Origin: Xestospongia bergquistia
Lineage: Eukaryota > Porifera > Demospongiae > Haplosclerida > Petrosiidae
Reading direction: 5' to 3'
DNA length: 64,000 nt
NCBI GenBank assembly: GCA_963965975.1
Contig: OZ014411.1
Location: 15,838,446-15,902,445 of the forward strand
Under the pieces are notes generated by a model that saw nothing but the letters and a program-made list of their open reading frames with translations, searched no databases and had not been told where the DNA came from. The first letter of the stretch is position 1. Each line of letters starts with the position of its first letter. A program made the translations under genes and the position numbers. Positions 1 through 12,349 of the stretch are shown here, piece after piece.

Positions 1-2273
1 TCTATAGGATGTGACTGTTTACTTTAACACCTAATAATTATAGATTTGGGATTTTTGTTAAATGAATAAAAGTAGTCAGACTATTTAATGCTATTGTCTT
101 ATAATACTTTATTAAATTGTATAAGGAGACATTTATAGAGGCTGACTAAGTCATGGAAGTACCCTCATGTTATTTTCTCCCACCTTCATAAATACTGCAA
201 TAATAGTGAGAAACTAGATTATAATTGTAAAACAATCCTAAGTTTATTTTGATGATACTGTTGTTGCTGTAAGAGACATTATTTTGACAAGTATATGTAT
301 AAAAAATGTAAACTTGGAAAGGCTATATGGTATAGTTCAAAATTAGGTTCAGTCCTCAATGTCTATTCTATAATGCTCCTTCTTGCGAAACAACTTTAGA
401 CAGTCAAGGCTATACAATTTATTTTAGTAGCTATACTCTTTCCTAGAACATTGAAGTATGCTGACCTACTTCTTGTTGGTTAAAGAACATAGTCTGGCCA
501 ACCAATACTATAATTTATCTTAATTTATAAGAAAATGCACTAAGCATGTACTTAGTGACATTTTGACAAATTGACATTTTAGGAGTTGACATTATTGGAG
601 TTGATATATATATATTGATACTAATTCTAAAAAAACAAATGGACAGAATACTGAATTACAGGTCAGAATAATCTTAGAATGGTCTAACACACTACACATG
701 CCAGGCGGAAAATACTGCTAAGCATTATGCTTGATAAAACCTAAATTTGTTTGAGTAGGTATATTGATGTTTCTTTGTGATTTTATATAGACCACAGTAT
801 GAATGTTTAGACTTCATTCACTTAGGACAATTCTACACACCTTAAAGACTGCAATCTTGTAGTGTACATTAGAATTATATAAAATTCAGATAATGACCCT
901 ATTAGTTTTAAGAGCCTTAAACAGAAATGTGAGAAACCTTGTATTGTACAGCTAATGATTTTATTATTTAAAACACTTGAGATGCTTCCAAAATGGGATT
1001 AATTCTGGAGTCCAATTTACTCTGGCTTTGTAAATTGATTTTTACTGATTGCTATGGAGTTTGAATCTCATACAATGTATTACTATTTATTAGTATACTG
1101 TCAATCTAGTAAAAAGACTAAATCTATTACACAAAATATAATTACAGTATCCAGATAGGATAATGAATATGCTAATAATCTATTAGTCAGTGAGTACATG
1201 ACTCATTTTTCAATGTGCAGAAATACTTTGTCTAATGCCCACTAGTATGTACTATACTCACTTGGATTATAGTATCCTAACTGTTTTCAATAGAGTAAAG
1301 CTGTGTCCATCTATAGTCACACACAGCTAGCCATTTACCAGCTTTGAATTTCATATCTGAAGCATGTCATTATCTTGTACTGAAGTAGTGCAGTTGTAAA
1401 GGTGAATGTTACCGTTTGTACAGGCACTAGCTCAACACAATAATAATATAATCCAACTATGAAAACTTAATCAATATAATAAATATTTTATCATACACGT
1501 AAAACAGATAAATTACATAATCTATAAGTATTGAATTTATACATACCAAAGTCAAAGATCGAAATCAAAGCAAAGAAGACAGGAGGAACAATCACGTTTC
1601 ACGTGACGTCATATAATTACTGAAAGCTTGGCAAGGTTTTCTTGAGCCTTCAGGTGTTCATTAGAAGAAGGAAAGAATTTCATTCAACTAAGCTAATATG
1701 GATAGTAGAGCGTAACTCTATGGCCAAATTCTATTAAAACAGTAATTTTGATTCAGATACGTGCCAAAAAGTTGGTTGTTAATAGTTTAAAATATACATT
1801 GTAATATATATAAGAACTTATGTTATTATATATAAGCATGCAATATCAGGATACTTTCGAGATTGGGCTTTACTGTTTTGGTTGGGACAAAATTTATTCA
1901 AAGCAAAACTTTCACGCATGTTACGTATATAATTATGTTCCATATATTTCCAACAGCATAAACTCTTAGCTTGTTTGCACAAAGTCCTTTCGACAATCTT
2001 AGTTTCTTGTTATAATGGCATCGTCTGTTAATACGCTAATCATTATTTTCACACTATAGTTTCAGTCACCACGTATGTTTGGACTCGTCGGTAAATGTAT
2101 TGTATCTGTATTTACAAAATGTATTAATGATTTTTTATTGGGAAAACGTATAGTCCTGTCTATTTGTTCCTTACATACCAAGTTTCTGTCTTTTTATTAA
2201 TATTTTCAGGCGCTAGAGCTAAAAATGTGGCTCTGTCCGATTATTGCGCGAACAACGAAGGGTGGTGTAACTG
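1..2273. other. Intergenic, no gene recognised
   Basis: I see no convincing exon on either strand in this AT-rich stretch. The only notable site is a compact CACGTGACGTCA at 1600-1611, which overlaps an E-box and a CRE half-palindrome. A run of TTGACATTTT-like words lies at about 560-605. Confidence 0.5.
1600..1611. promoter_or_regulatory. Overlapping E-box and CRE-like site
   Basis: The 12 bases read CACGTGACGTCA. They join a CACGTG E-box to a TGACGTCA cAMP-response-type palindrome with two shared bases. Such composite sites are common in promoters of housekeeping, lysosomal or stress genes. No adjacent first exon could be identified, so promoter function is inferred from the motif alone. 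Confidence 0.3.
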
Positions 2274-2338
2274 CCATTCTCCTAGCCCCGTACCCAGGCT
2301 TTCGCGATAGAAAGCCTGGGTACGAGGCTACCATTCTC
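2274..2338. mobile_element. 49-bp hairpin micro-element with 8-bp target-site duplication
   Basis: Positions 2282-2330 form a near-perfect inverted repeat. The arms of about 20 bp pair GTACCCAGGCTTTC with GAAAGCCTGGGTAC around a short CGCGATA-type loop, with one mismatch in the outer arm. The same octamer CCATTCTC flanks it on both sides (2274-2281 and 2331-2338). An 8-bp duplication is the signature of hAT-like transposition. The element has no coding capacity, so it would be an extremely short non-autonomous foldback or MITE derivative. It is markedly more GC-rich than its surroundings. Confidence 0.7.
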
Positions 2339-4804
2339 CATTACAAAAAGCTAGATAGGCATCAGACAAGCAAAGAGATGCAATTAACCTTTATCGTAAT
2401 AGCTGTTAATTGAATTTCATAAGTATGGCTTTTGTTAGTAAATATAAATTCATATTAATTGTCATATTTAAAACTAGTAATCAATAGGTATAAAGATGTG
2501 TATTATTGTGTATATTTCGGTATATATGAAATCTTCATCTTAATAATGCTCATATCATATGTTCCACAAATTTTGAATTTTTGCCAGTTTTTGTATATGG
2601 ATATATAGATTTAGGTTAAAGTCTTTTTTCATTAAATCACATCTTACTAGCTCTTCTAGATATATATGCTACACTTTTGTCACATTAATTTTCTGATTTG
2701 TCTGCCATTCATGACGTTACAGAAAAAAAGGCAAATATCATTGATGGTCATTCTTCTTTGTAAATTTATAAATAAGAGAAATACAGCTAGCGCTAAGCAA
2801 ACGAGTAGAACAATTTTAATACAATTTTATGTCTCTTTTATCTACAATCTCTGTGAAAGCATACTGTATTTTCCTTAACGATTTATATGTCGTAGTAGCC
2901 GTCTCTGTCGAGCGGCAAATTAAATACTCTTACTTGTCGCTTTCTCTTTTATGTTGTGTAGTGTCTATTATATGGACTTACTTTAGTGAATGAGAAAAAT
3001 GCCGTATTAAGAAAACCACTAACGGAAATATGTGCAATATCTACGAATATATTATTATACGTATTAACGAATATTTCAATTCTACCGGTACCTACGACCG
3101 AGAGCGCTCAGCTCCCAAAAAAACACTTTGGGTACAACAAACCTGCGCTAATTTATCAGGCTTGTTGGGACGTGACGGATATAGTAGCTTTTCTATTAGC
3201 ATTGAAATTATTGAATGTATGTCGTTACAGCAAATGAAACATTTATGTAAATTTATGAATCATTGATATCAATGCCAATAAAAAAGTTCAAACAAAATTT
3301 ATCTAAGGAAGATGCTAATTAAGTGGAACATGTAATACATGCTTAGGACTTGAAACCAAAGATATTCTAGAGTTGATACCAAGAGCTTTTTAGAATTAAA
3401 TTGTGGCCACAGAGTGAATATATACAGTAGAAAAAGATGGTAATAAACATTTCCAAACTGTAACTGAAGATGGGGATTGGTTGGAGTTGATAATACCCTC
3501 TTCTCTATGCACAATATATCTGGAAGATTTACTGGTTTCATATAGTGTTGCTTATAACCAACATTCACAGTACACACTAATGTTACCATGAATAAAAGAT
3601 AATACAAATTGATCTATATCTAAGGTTGATGCAACTCCAATGAAGAGAAGTGTTTGGTTGTTCCGATCTTGATGTACTAGATACCTTTTATAAAAATACA
3701 ACATAATTACACATACTTTGACATAATTTCTGTCATTTCCAATATTTCAATTGTTTCCATAATTTTCCTTTCCCCTCCTATATGGTATTTTTAGGGGGAG
3801 GGGGGCATAAACAAATGTATTGCTTGAAAAAATTAAATAATTTATAAGTATAAACTCTTTATATAACATTCTGACATCAACATTGCTTGTACAGCAAAAA
3901 GTAACAGTTTATGTTGTGATTTACATCAAAACCAAACTCAACACTTGTTTATTATAGACATATTATGTCCTTTTGTAGTTTGTCCACTTCCATAGACTTA
4001 CCTAAAATGCTAATGAAATCTTACATATACAATTTATGATAACCTTTTGGTTTAGGATTGAAATATTTGCCAGAAGAGGTTGGAAATAATTCATTAGCAA
4101 CTAGGATTGAAACTAACAATATTAACTACTTAACTACTAACTACTACTAATTAACTCCTATTATCTTGTATACTTAGTTGTTTAGGATACTGTTGTTCGT
4201 AAAACTGAGGGATTGTCATCCAATAAAGACTCTTTCTCACTCAACAATTTTACATGTCTAAATAAGTACCTAAAACAAGTAATTATGAGTGACTTAAAAT
4301 TTATTAAAAACAAATAATCACCTCTGTCAATAAGTTAAGCTAATCACCTCTGCCAATAAGTTAAGCTGTATAAGGTTTACAATGATGAAGTGGATGACAA
4401 CTACTTCCTACTTGAAAATCTTGTATAACATTCCTTCAGATGGTGTTATGTACTTGTTGGGGATAACATCTTTCCATTGTATAAGAAAATATAATTCTAT
4501 CAAAGATATTAAAAAAAACATTTTAATCTAATGAATTATACCCTTACAGACAAGCTATATGTAATTAATATTGTAAACTATATCGAAAAAACGCAGCATA
4601 ATTGTATTAAATATTACTAAGTTATCTTCTTTTTGGTGTATTTTTAAATGATTTTACTAGCATATTCAACTAGTTCATCACTTGAAAACAAATACAAGAA
4701 ACAATGACAGCATACCAAGGATAGCACAGTCTATTAGTTTATAACAATAATAGAAGGTAACAGTCATTAGCTACAGTCTGTTTCTACAACAATAGATAAA
4801 GTAC
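2339..4804. other. Non-coding or unrecognised stretch
   Basis: Only short AT-rich open frames occur here, with no family signature and no consistent splice sites. A G-rich run lies at about 3794-3805. A short direct repeat (CACCTCTG..CAATAAGTTAAGCT) occurs twice at about 4319-4365. Nothing else could be supported. Confidence 0.4.
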
Positions 4805-5014
4805 CTTTTAATTTCTTGCTCCAGTCCTTTCACAATACTGTCGCTTTCTGACACCTCTTTTCCTAGAAGAAGTACTCTTTCGTCGTATATTTCTCTTTTA
4901 ACGTAGCACAACAGAATCTTATTTTCTTTTTTTGACAAAGGCTTCTCTTATTGATTCTGGTTGCAAAGAAGTTTCTACTTGTGCACAATCCGGCGTGTCA
5001 GTCACATCACGTGA
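4805..5014 (-). CDS. Candidate internal exon, frame broken at an A7 run
   Basis: Read on the minus strand from a possible acceptor at 5015-5016 to a GT donor at 4803-4804, the segment gives a charged, helix-prone peptide. The first part ends in ESIREAFVKK and the second runs KILLCYVKREIYDERVLLLG and ends SIVKGLEQEIK. The two halves are in different frames. The switch falls at a run of seven A (T4927-4933 on the plus strand), and six A would join them. This could be a real frameshift or a homopolymer sequencing error. No neighbouring exon was found and I do not recognise the family. It might be a coiled-coil protein. Confidence 0.3.
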
Positions 5015-8000
5015 CTAGCTAGTGCACATGTTGACTTCAAGTTAACTTGGAGACTATAAGATTATAGTGTCTCGAATGAGTCGTCATTTGAATCAGAATC
5101 TGAGTTCGTCGTTACTTATTCATGTACCTGCAGATGAAGTGGTGTCAACTCCTTACCAATTAATACAGTAGAAGTTGCCATCAGCTTTTAACTGTCATGG
5201 AAAAATATGTACTAAATGTGAGCCAACAAAATTTGGAGATTTTTTATATATTCTCATTGTACTTCAACTAAAAATGAAACTTGAGGGTAAGCCAATCACA
5301 CATTATAACAATAAATGTTAGAATAATTATTGTTATTTAGATAAATATATTTGAGAAGAATTGCGGAAGAAGGAACTAAGTACAAGATTCATGACTCTTT
5401 GCTTAATAATTTTGCTTATCTTGGGAATGTATCTCTTCTTATGAACACATATAACATATTCAAATTTTCAGAAAAGGATCTTTGGTCAGTGACCAATGAA
5501 TTGCTACCAAACCAAAAGTAATGTTTGAGACACTGGTTATGTTTTTCATAAGAGAAACACAATGTACTTTAATCCTTTGATATCTGAAAAGAATGAACTC
5601 TATATGATAAAGGTAATATAGCAAGTTATATTACTATTATCTACTTTGTCAATGTATATTATATAGGTATATCTGTCAAAACTCCTGTCAGTGACATTCA
5701 GTATACAGCTGTTGTGCTACTGTGCTGTGCTGTCTTTCCAGCATGTTGTGTGCTCTTGAACATGAAGTAATAAATGGAAAGTGGGAGATACTGTTACTAT
5801 GATAGTAAAGGGACCCCTAGAGAAAAATGTCTCATGTGTTGTAATTGGATATCAGAGAGATTTGATGGAATTGATAAGCATTCACTTTGATGTATCAAAA
5901 GTGAGAACTTAGAAAAATATATATATCCTCCATTATTGGTACCAGTCTAGTAGAAAGTAAAGTAGATGCTTCTCTAAAAAGTCACTTACAGGATTCCCAG
6001 TAGTTATAACATCAATAGCATTTTGTCTGATAGAATAATGAGTTAGTACTTGTTGTTGTACTGTTAATACAAAGTGTTAGGTCAACACTAAAAGGTCTTC
6101 CCACAAGTGGACAAAATTAATACCTTGAAGTGTAAAATATGGAACACCCTCAAAGTGTTAATGTTACACTACAGTTTGTTGTTACCACAAGTTGACAAAT
6201 TTCAAATAAAAGCTACCTAAATCAAAAGTAGATGATTGACAAGTGTACACAATATAGTATGTCCTCTCACCGTTTTTCTCTTCATCCTAACAGTTTACAG
6301 CTATTCCTTTATTTAGTTAATAATCTTGTCAGTTTGTCTATTGATGCTTTAAAGAGAGCTGTTCTATAAGTCTATGTAATAATTTATCCATCTTTACATA
6401 TTTGAAATGGAGGCACATCCTACTTGACGAAGTGAGCTTTCAATATGTTCTAAATTTTAGATCAATTTTGAATGATCTCTAGTACTTTCACATCTGTACA
6501 ATGCTACCAGATATATTTCATGATATAATTGAAAGAGTTTTCCCTTTAAAGGAAAATTGATACTTGATATGAAATAAAGGATGTTTAAACTTAAATCAAT
6601 TTAATAATGTCATTGTTTTGTTCGTTTTCATGTCTTTTATTTGTATCTTGAAACCATATCTATCTATCTTCTAGAATCTTGTCCTAGCAATTCTTACCTA
6701 CTTCATCAAGTCAGTCCAGAATATTTTTTTGTAAGTGATTGATGTTTATATAATTGTTGCTTCTTACTCATTAACTTATATATTCTTATATGTACATGTA
6801 AAACACACTCTTTCTCACTATATATATGTATGTAAGTAAATTTATAATGGAACATAATATACACTGGTGTTTATATAACACCTTGTTTTAACAGTGTGGG
6901 TGTGACCTTGACCCCTAATTAAGCTCTGGTTTAACAAAAACCATAGCAAGAACAATTACAGTGTAAGGGACAAAGCAAATAATTTATTTTTGATATTAAT
7001 ACTTTCTTTCTATTCCTATATGTACTTAAGATAACTCTGTGATAAGTGAGTCCTAGACATTCAAATGCCAGATTTCATTTAACAGCCTCCTTAATCTTTT
7101 CTGAGAGTGAATACTGGAAAGGTATAAATTTTATCCTACTATTGATGCATCTTTTTTTAATAAAGGCTTAGAACTTAGAGCATGGCTATTAGTCCCAGTA
7201 CTGTTTGATATCTTACCACACCCATACCTTATACATACTATTACCTAGGAGCTGCATTGGTTATTTTAAACTCTAGTAATATTGTAGTGGACAGTATTGA
7301 CCATGCATAACAAGTTTTGTAAAACTTTTATACTCAATGTCATGAACTATATAGCAAAGTTACTCATTTACCTTTTTTTAATACTATCTTTTTACAATCT
7401 AGGAGACAATGTACTTACTCTGAATATACAGTTGGCAGATAATGGTTACCAACCATTACTAGTATAAACAGAGCTACATTATGTCATAATAGAATGAAAA
7501 GAACAGGACACTATTCACTTTATATGGAATTTCTAGTTTACTATTTTCCTGAGTAGCTAGCACTGTAGTTGTTATATAAAATTTGCAATATTGATAATAC
7601 AAACCATTTCTCTCTAGCTTATTCCTATTCTGAGATATAATATTAAGTTCAGGGTTCAACTTAACTTGAACAGTGTATATTACTATATTAACCTTATTCT
7701 CCTTGTGTCTTCATTTTCTAGTCCAGCTATGTAAACACCACCATCACATGAAGTTTAATACTTAGATTATTGAGGTACACATCAATTTTTTATATATAAT
7801 CTCTTTATTTGTTATTAATTTTTTTGTTATTGCTGACATTATTTATTATATATTGGTGTGACCTTATTTGGTTAAATTGTTTAACATTTTAACTGTCTCT
7901 GTCACTTTTATCAACTACACATCAAATTTTATCCTTGTTTCTCTAGGTACTTCAAAAGCTAATACATGATTCTCTCAAACAGACACTATGTCTAGATTTG

Positions 8001-8370
8001 TTAGGAAGAAGAATAGGTAAGTCTGTAGTAACAAATCATATGGTTAATTGTTGTTTTGTTGTTATGGTAAAATCCTACATACTACAAGTAATCTTATGTT
8101 TTGTCTTCATATGACACTTTGTCACTATTTTCATTATCTCATTATTAATACATTCTTTTCAATCATTTTTCATACAAGAACAAGAAGGAATCTCACATAT
8201 ACACCTTCTCTCTCTTACACTCACTAGGAGTCACGAGTGAGGCTATTTGATGTATTGAGGGTACTAACTCATATCTTTCACCTCTGAAGAACAAACTACA
8301 AAAGATTAAAAGAAATTAGCAAGATTATTTAAAGGAACTATTTAAAATAGCTTCCTACACCAGAATAATC
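5015..8370. other. Mostly non-coding, one doubtful exon
   Basis: No gene is recognisable. A splice-bounded open segment at about 7947-8015 (acceptor CTAG, donor GTAAGT) could encode a peptide with LLGRRIG near its end, but nothing identifies it. At 8187-8228 a segment recurs at 9753-9792 and could encode a leucine-rich peptide (ISHIHLLSLTLTR). It belongs to the duplicated remnants that follow. Confidence 0.35.
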
Positions 8371-8613
8371 TCTATTGGTATGTACTTTATTCTAAATTAT
8401 CAATTATAATGATAGTATACAGGTACTGTTATAAATAAGATGAGAGATCTCTTGGGTTTCTCTAACTGATGAATGCAGACTGTGGAAATGTAGTTCTTTT
8501 TGTGACAAACTAGTTACTAATATTGAAAAAAACATTGTCTGAAGTTTATTTTACTAATAGAGAAGTACATCAAATTAGTCATTTCTACTTTTATTTAATC
8601 TTTTAGACATTAA
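8371..8613 (+). repeat. Direct repeat copy 1 (about 243 bp)
   Basis: This stretch is nearly identical to 9911-10152, with only a few substitutions and one indel. It runs from TCTATTGGTATGTAC to the GACATTAA boundary. Copy 1 continues directly into the SAM-like gene remnant, whereas copy 2 continues into unrelated DNA. The copies therefore mark a duplication junction. Confidence 0.85.
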
Positions 8614-9350
8614 GGGAATCTTTAGTCATGAGAGGTGTTAAACCAAAAGTATTGACTTGTTAAAAAAAGAAGATATATTGGGAGAAGAACAATTTTTCAC
8701 CTTCATATGGATGATCTTAAACTGTTTCTGGATAGAGGAATAAAGATTGGACAATATTCAATCATTGCTAGGTTCTAGGAAGAAAATGAAAGGTATGTTT
8801 ATATACAAATAGCAACTTGATGTCTATGAAGTCTTGTATCTTATATGTTGTAGTTACTAGAGATACATCTGGCTTGGGTTCTGATACTAGCAGTACCAAT
8901 GGGACAAGTAGTGATGGCACAAGTATGTAAAAGTAATTATAATTGCTTTATTATGAAGAAATTAAGGTAAACTCTCAAGAAAAGAGCTGTTTGAATCATT
9001 TCATGCTAAAATGAAAACAATCAAGTCTAAAAAATACAACCAAGAACCTTCTCCTATGAAGTCTTGAAATCTGAAGAAAGCAATTAATTGCTATAAGTAG
9101 TAATTACTAATTTACATGCAGTCATATCCTGTAGGCAACTGTTGTAGTTTAATTAATGGTACATAATTAGAATTGGTCTGTATACATACATACATACATA
9201 TATATATATATTGTTTTGATTTCATAATAGATCCATTTTGGAGGAATGATTTATGTTTCTAAACTAGACAGAGTAGTAATAAAGAAACATCTACCATCAC
9301 CTTGTATTATAGATTTTATGACATCATCAAACTACGAAGATGTTATTATA
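8611..9350 (+). pseudogene. SAM-like domain gene remnant, copy 1
   Basis: Three exon-like blocks match the better-preserved copy at 20.6-21.5 kb. The first carries ILGEEQFFHLHMDDLKLFLD followed by RGIKIGQYSIIAR. This resembles a sterile alpha motif core (acidic DDL followed by GIKIG). The second (about 8854-8923) is Ser/Thr/Gly-rich after VTRDTSG. The third (about 9233-9350) aligns with the 86-residue open frame of copy 2 but has in-frame stops and a three-codon insertion. The first block also needs a frame change between GVKPK and the LLKKED part. With stops and shifts in all parts, I read this as a dead duplicate. The SAM assignment rests on pattern resemblance only. Confidence 0.5.
9177..9212. 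repeat. TACA/TA simple repeat
   Basis: A short run of TACATACATACA passes into (TA)n. The equivalent position of copy 2 (21186-21224) is an expanded (AT)n tract. Confidence 0.8.
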
Positions 9351-10410
9351 CAACCTCTATTTTTATATTACAGCTGTTATTGAACATTTAGAAGAACATC
9401 CTAAGTTACATACATTGATATTATAAGGTGATGTAATAGATACTATTAATAATATTTAGTGATATAGAGAAGGATGAAATATTGGTCTATCTGGAAATAG
9501 GGTATTAGATAAATGGATGGATGAATTATTGAATAGATGCATAAGTGGATGGATGAATGGACATATAGAAGGATCAATGGACTGTTTTGATGAATGAATA
9601 GATAGATGGAGAGACAAATGATACATACAATTTGATGGAGAAATAATTTAGAATAATAGACAATTACTTAACATGTACTAATGTTCTCTTTCAACAGATG
9701 AAATGTCTCCATGGTTTATCAGTTAATTCTCTAGAATGACAAGAACTAGAAAGAATCTCACATATACACCTTCTCTCTCTTACACTTACTAGGAGCCCTA
9801 AACTAAGCAGGGACACTCACTGTAAGTATACTAGTAGGCTCATAGTGACCATTAACTCACAACACTGCATTTTCTGTACAATAGGCTATTGTCATGTTAT
9901 TGACCAATTCTCTATTGGTATGTACTTTATTCTAAATTATCAATTATAATGATAGTATACAGGTACTGTTATAAATAAGATGAGAGATCTCTTGAGTTTC
10001 TCTAACTGATGAATGCAGACTGTGGAAATGTAGTTCTTTTTGTGACAAACTAGTTACTAAAATTGAAAAAACATTGTCTGAAGTTTATTTTACTAATAGA
10101 GAAGTACATCAAATTAGTCATTTCTACTTTTATTTAATCTTTTCGACATTAATGTTTGAAGTAAAAATGACAATGTTGGTTGGCTAAGAAGATTGAATTA
10201 AAGTTATATGTATAATATATATATATACCCACATGTTAATGACATCAAACAGTGATCAGTTGATGTATTGGATAATTGTCCTGACATAATTGACAGTTTG
10301 TACACTTTTTAAAGTTTGTACATGCTCTGTATTATGGTAGACTTGAGGTAACAGATGTACATGTAGCATAATATTAGATGTTATTAATTCATTATCATCT
10401 TGTTATTTAG
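9351..10410. other. Duplicated debris with a GATG-type repeat
   Basis: A degenerate GATG/GAAT tetranucleotide tract spans about 9505-9630. Positions 9753-9792 and 9911-10152 repeat 8187-8228 and 8371-8613. No intact open frame is present. Confidence 0.6.
9911..10152 (+). repeat. Direct repeat copy 2
   Basis: This is the counterpart of 8371-8613. The similarity ends at the same GACATTAA word and the sequence then diverges into unrelated DNA upstream of the helicase remnant. Confidence 0.85.
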
Positions 10411-11258
10411 GAATATCCTTTAGAGTCCAATGCAGGACTATTCATCATATTGAAAATTGTCAGTCAGTATTAGTATCAGCACATACATCAGCTGGAAAAA
10501 CAGTTATTGCTAGGTATGTCATAGTTATTAGTTCAAAGGAGAACTAATGTGTCATATATACCATTCCATTTAAAGCACTGAGTAAACAGAAATATTGAGA
10601 AATGTATAAAATGTTAGGATGTTATATGATGACAGGTAACCCAAATATTAACACAGCAGCATCATGTATTGTCATGACGACAGAGGTAGGGTGTGGCACA
10701 TGTTACCATCATATTCTTTTGGTAGGTTTTATGAAGTATGTAATATAGAGGATCTGGTGATGAGAAGTAGGTTAGGTTGTATTTGACAGGACCACTATAT
10801 GCAAGATAAAGGTACTTATTAACCTTATGAATAAGTGATTAGCTATTAACTCTATAATAGGGAGGGGTGTGGTCTGGGAGGAGTTTATTATTTTATTGCC
10901 TGAAAATGTACATTATGTCATTCTATGGCTACTATATCTAATGCAAGATAATTTCCAGAATGGATCTCTCATTTACTCAAGTATGGAAGCACATGTACAT
11001 CTATTTAATATGATGACATTCTATTTTATTAATGTCTTGCTAGTCTTGTGACAATCATATGATATCCCAGAGCATCTAAGACAGTTTGAATACTAAATGT
11101 ACATGCTGTACTATTTAATGCCTTCCTTTTTCATTATTATAACAATATATTATATCTTATTATAGCCTTATCATATCTATACTCAACAAGATTTTTCCCT
11201 TTTCAACATCATGAGTATCAGTTTGGAGCTGAGGGGCTTACTAATAGTGAATAAAAAT
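10411..11258 (+). pseudogene. MTR4/SKI2-type RNA helicase fragment, copy I
   Basis: The conceptual peptide matches the N-terminal RecA-like domain of MTR4 (exosome-associated DExH helicase). It has the Walker A region SVLVSAHTSAGKT, then [16 protein letters not shown], then MMTGNPNINTAASCIVMTTE, then VVWEEFIILLPENVHYV. Several lesions make it non-functional. A stop follows KEN, a TGA follows KQKY, a frameshift falls where the DExH motif should be (about 10785-10800), and another follows NVHYV. The final block (about 11175-11258) keeps an FPFQHHEYQFGAEGL-like segment. Only the first part of the helicase is present and no start codon or C-terminal half was found. In animals MTR4 is a nuclear RNA-surveillance ATPase; the functional gene must lie elsewhere. 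Confidence 0.8.
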
Positions 11259-11262
11259 GTAA

Positions 11263-11857
11263 GTATATGTACATGTACATCTACATCTGTTACATGAACA
11301 TGTAAATCAATGTGTATTACATGTACATATACATCAACATCTATTACATGTACATGTACATCTACATTTATTACATGTACATGTATATCAATGTGTATTA
11401 CATGTATATATACATCAACATCTATTGTATGTACATGTACATCTATGTTTATTACATGGTACATGTATATCAACATCTGTATCTATTACATGTACATGTA
11501 CACGTCCATCAACAGACAGACAGGCAGGCAAACAGACAGACAGACAGGCAGACAAACAAACAGACAGACAAGCAAGCAAACAAACGAACAGAACCTCTAC
11601 TACATCTACATATATATCAATGTGTATTACACGTACATGTACATCAAAGTCAATTACATGTACATGTACATCTATGTTTATAACATGTACATTTATGTTT
11701 ATTACATGTACATTTATATCAATGTGTATTACAGATACATATATGTTGATGTCTATTACACGTACATGTAAATGTGCGTCTATTACATATACATGTACAT
11801 CTACGTTTATTAGATGTCTAAGTACATCAATGACATCAATGTACATGTACATTAATC
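11263..11857. repeat. ACATGTACAT-based minisatellite, copy I
   Basis: About 600 bp of degenerate units of roughly 21-24 bp have the form ACATGTACATCTACATYTATT or ACATGTACATCAAYRTCTATT. A GACA/GGCA tetranucleotide block is embedded at about 11512-11590. The self-complementary core ACATGTACATGT makes both strands similar. All six frames stay open over long spans, giving spurious Tyr/Met/Ile- or His/Val-rich frames. It starts immediately after the donor of the helicase fragment, so it lies in a former intron. Confidence 0.9.
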
Positions 11858-12275
11858 CATAAGAGAACCTATTATACCTAAGCCTTTTCAACTATTATTG
11901 GAAGAAAAGCTATGTAGCTATATACACATAGGCGTGGCTACCTCTGGCTACCATCGACATGCTGTCATGGTTAATAATTTTTCAACAGTGGGACGCTCTA
12001 TCTCACTAGCTTACTGGAGGGTGAATAATATCTTTTTGTATGTCTGCCGTGTCTGCTGATGAGATCTCCAGTTGGAAGATTAAAACGACCTTGCTCACTT
12101 CAACCAATTATCATCTGTTGAGGACTCTATTCCAGCTATTTCATTGGCTGTTGCTATGGACTCATTAGATGTATTTTGATTGGTTGTTGTATTGTATATA
12201 TAGCTTGGTTTTGTTTATTGATTTTTAGTATTGGTTGTACAGACAAAAATAAAGTCTGAAATGTCCTATCATAAG
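11858..12275 (+). mobile_element. About 406-bp insertion flanked by CATAAG, LTR-like
   Basis: The sister copy of this duplication (junction near 17235) lacks positions 11864-12269. The inserted DNA is flanked by the hexamer CATAAG on each side (11858-11863 and 12270-12275). Near its right end it has a TATA-like TGTATATATAG (about 12195) and, 50 bp further on, AATAAA (about 12248). That spacing is seen in solo LTRs. Clear TG..CA ends were not found, so another type of short element or a deletion in the sister copy remains possible. Confidence 0.45.
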
Positions 12276-12349
12276 GGAAAGTTATCTAACTTCATTAATT
12301 TATTGGTATCATATTTAATATAATAAATGTACACTACACTTATCCTACC

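Noticed and set aside
3299-3607. 102-codon minus-strand frame
   Set aside because: It is AT-driven hydrophobic sequence without a start context, splice sites or recognisable motif.
11183-11891. Long overlapping open frames on both strands rich in Tyr/Met/Ile or His/Val
   Set aside because: They are translations of the ACATGTACAT minisatellite. All frames are open because the repeat lacks stops, and no splice or family evidence supports coding.
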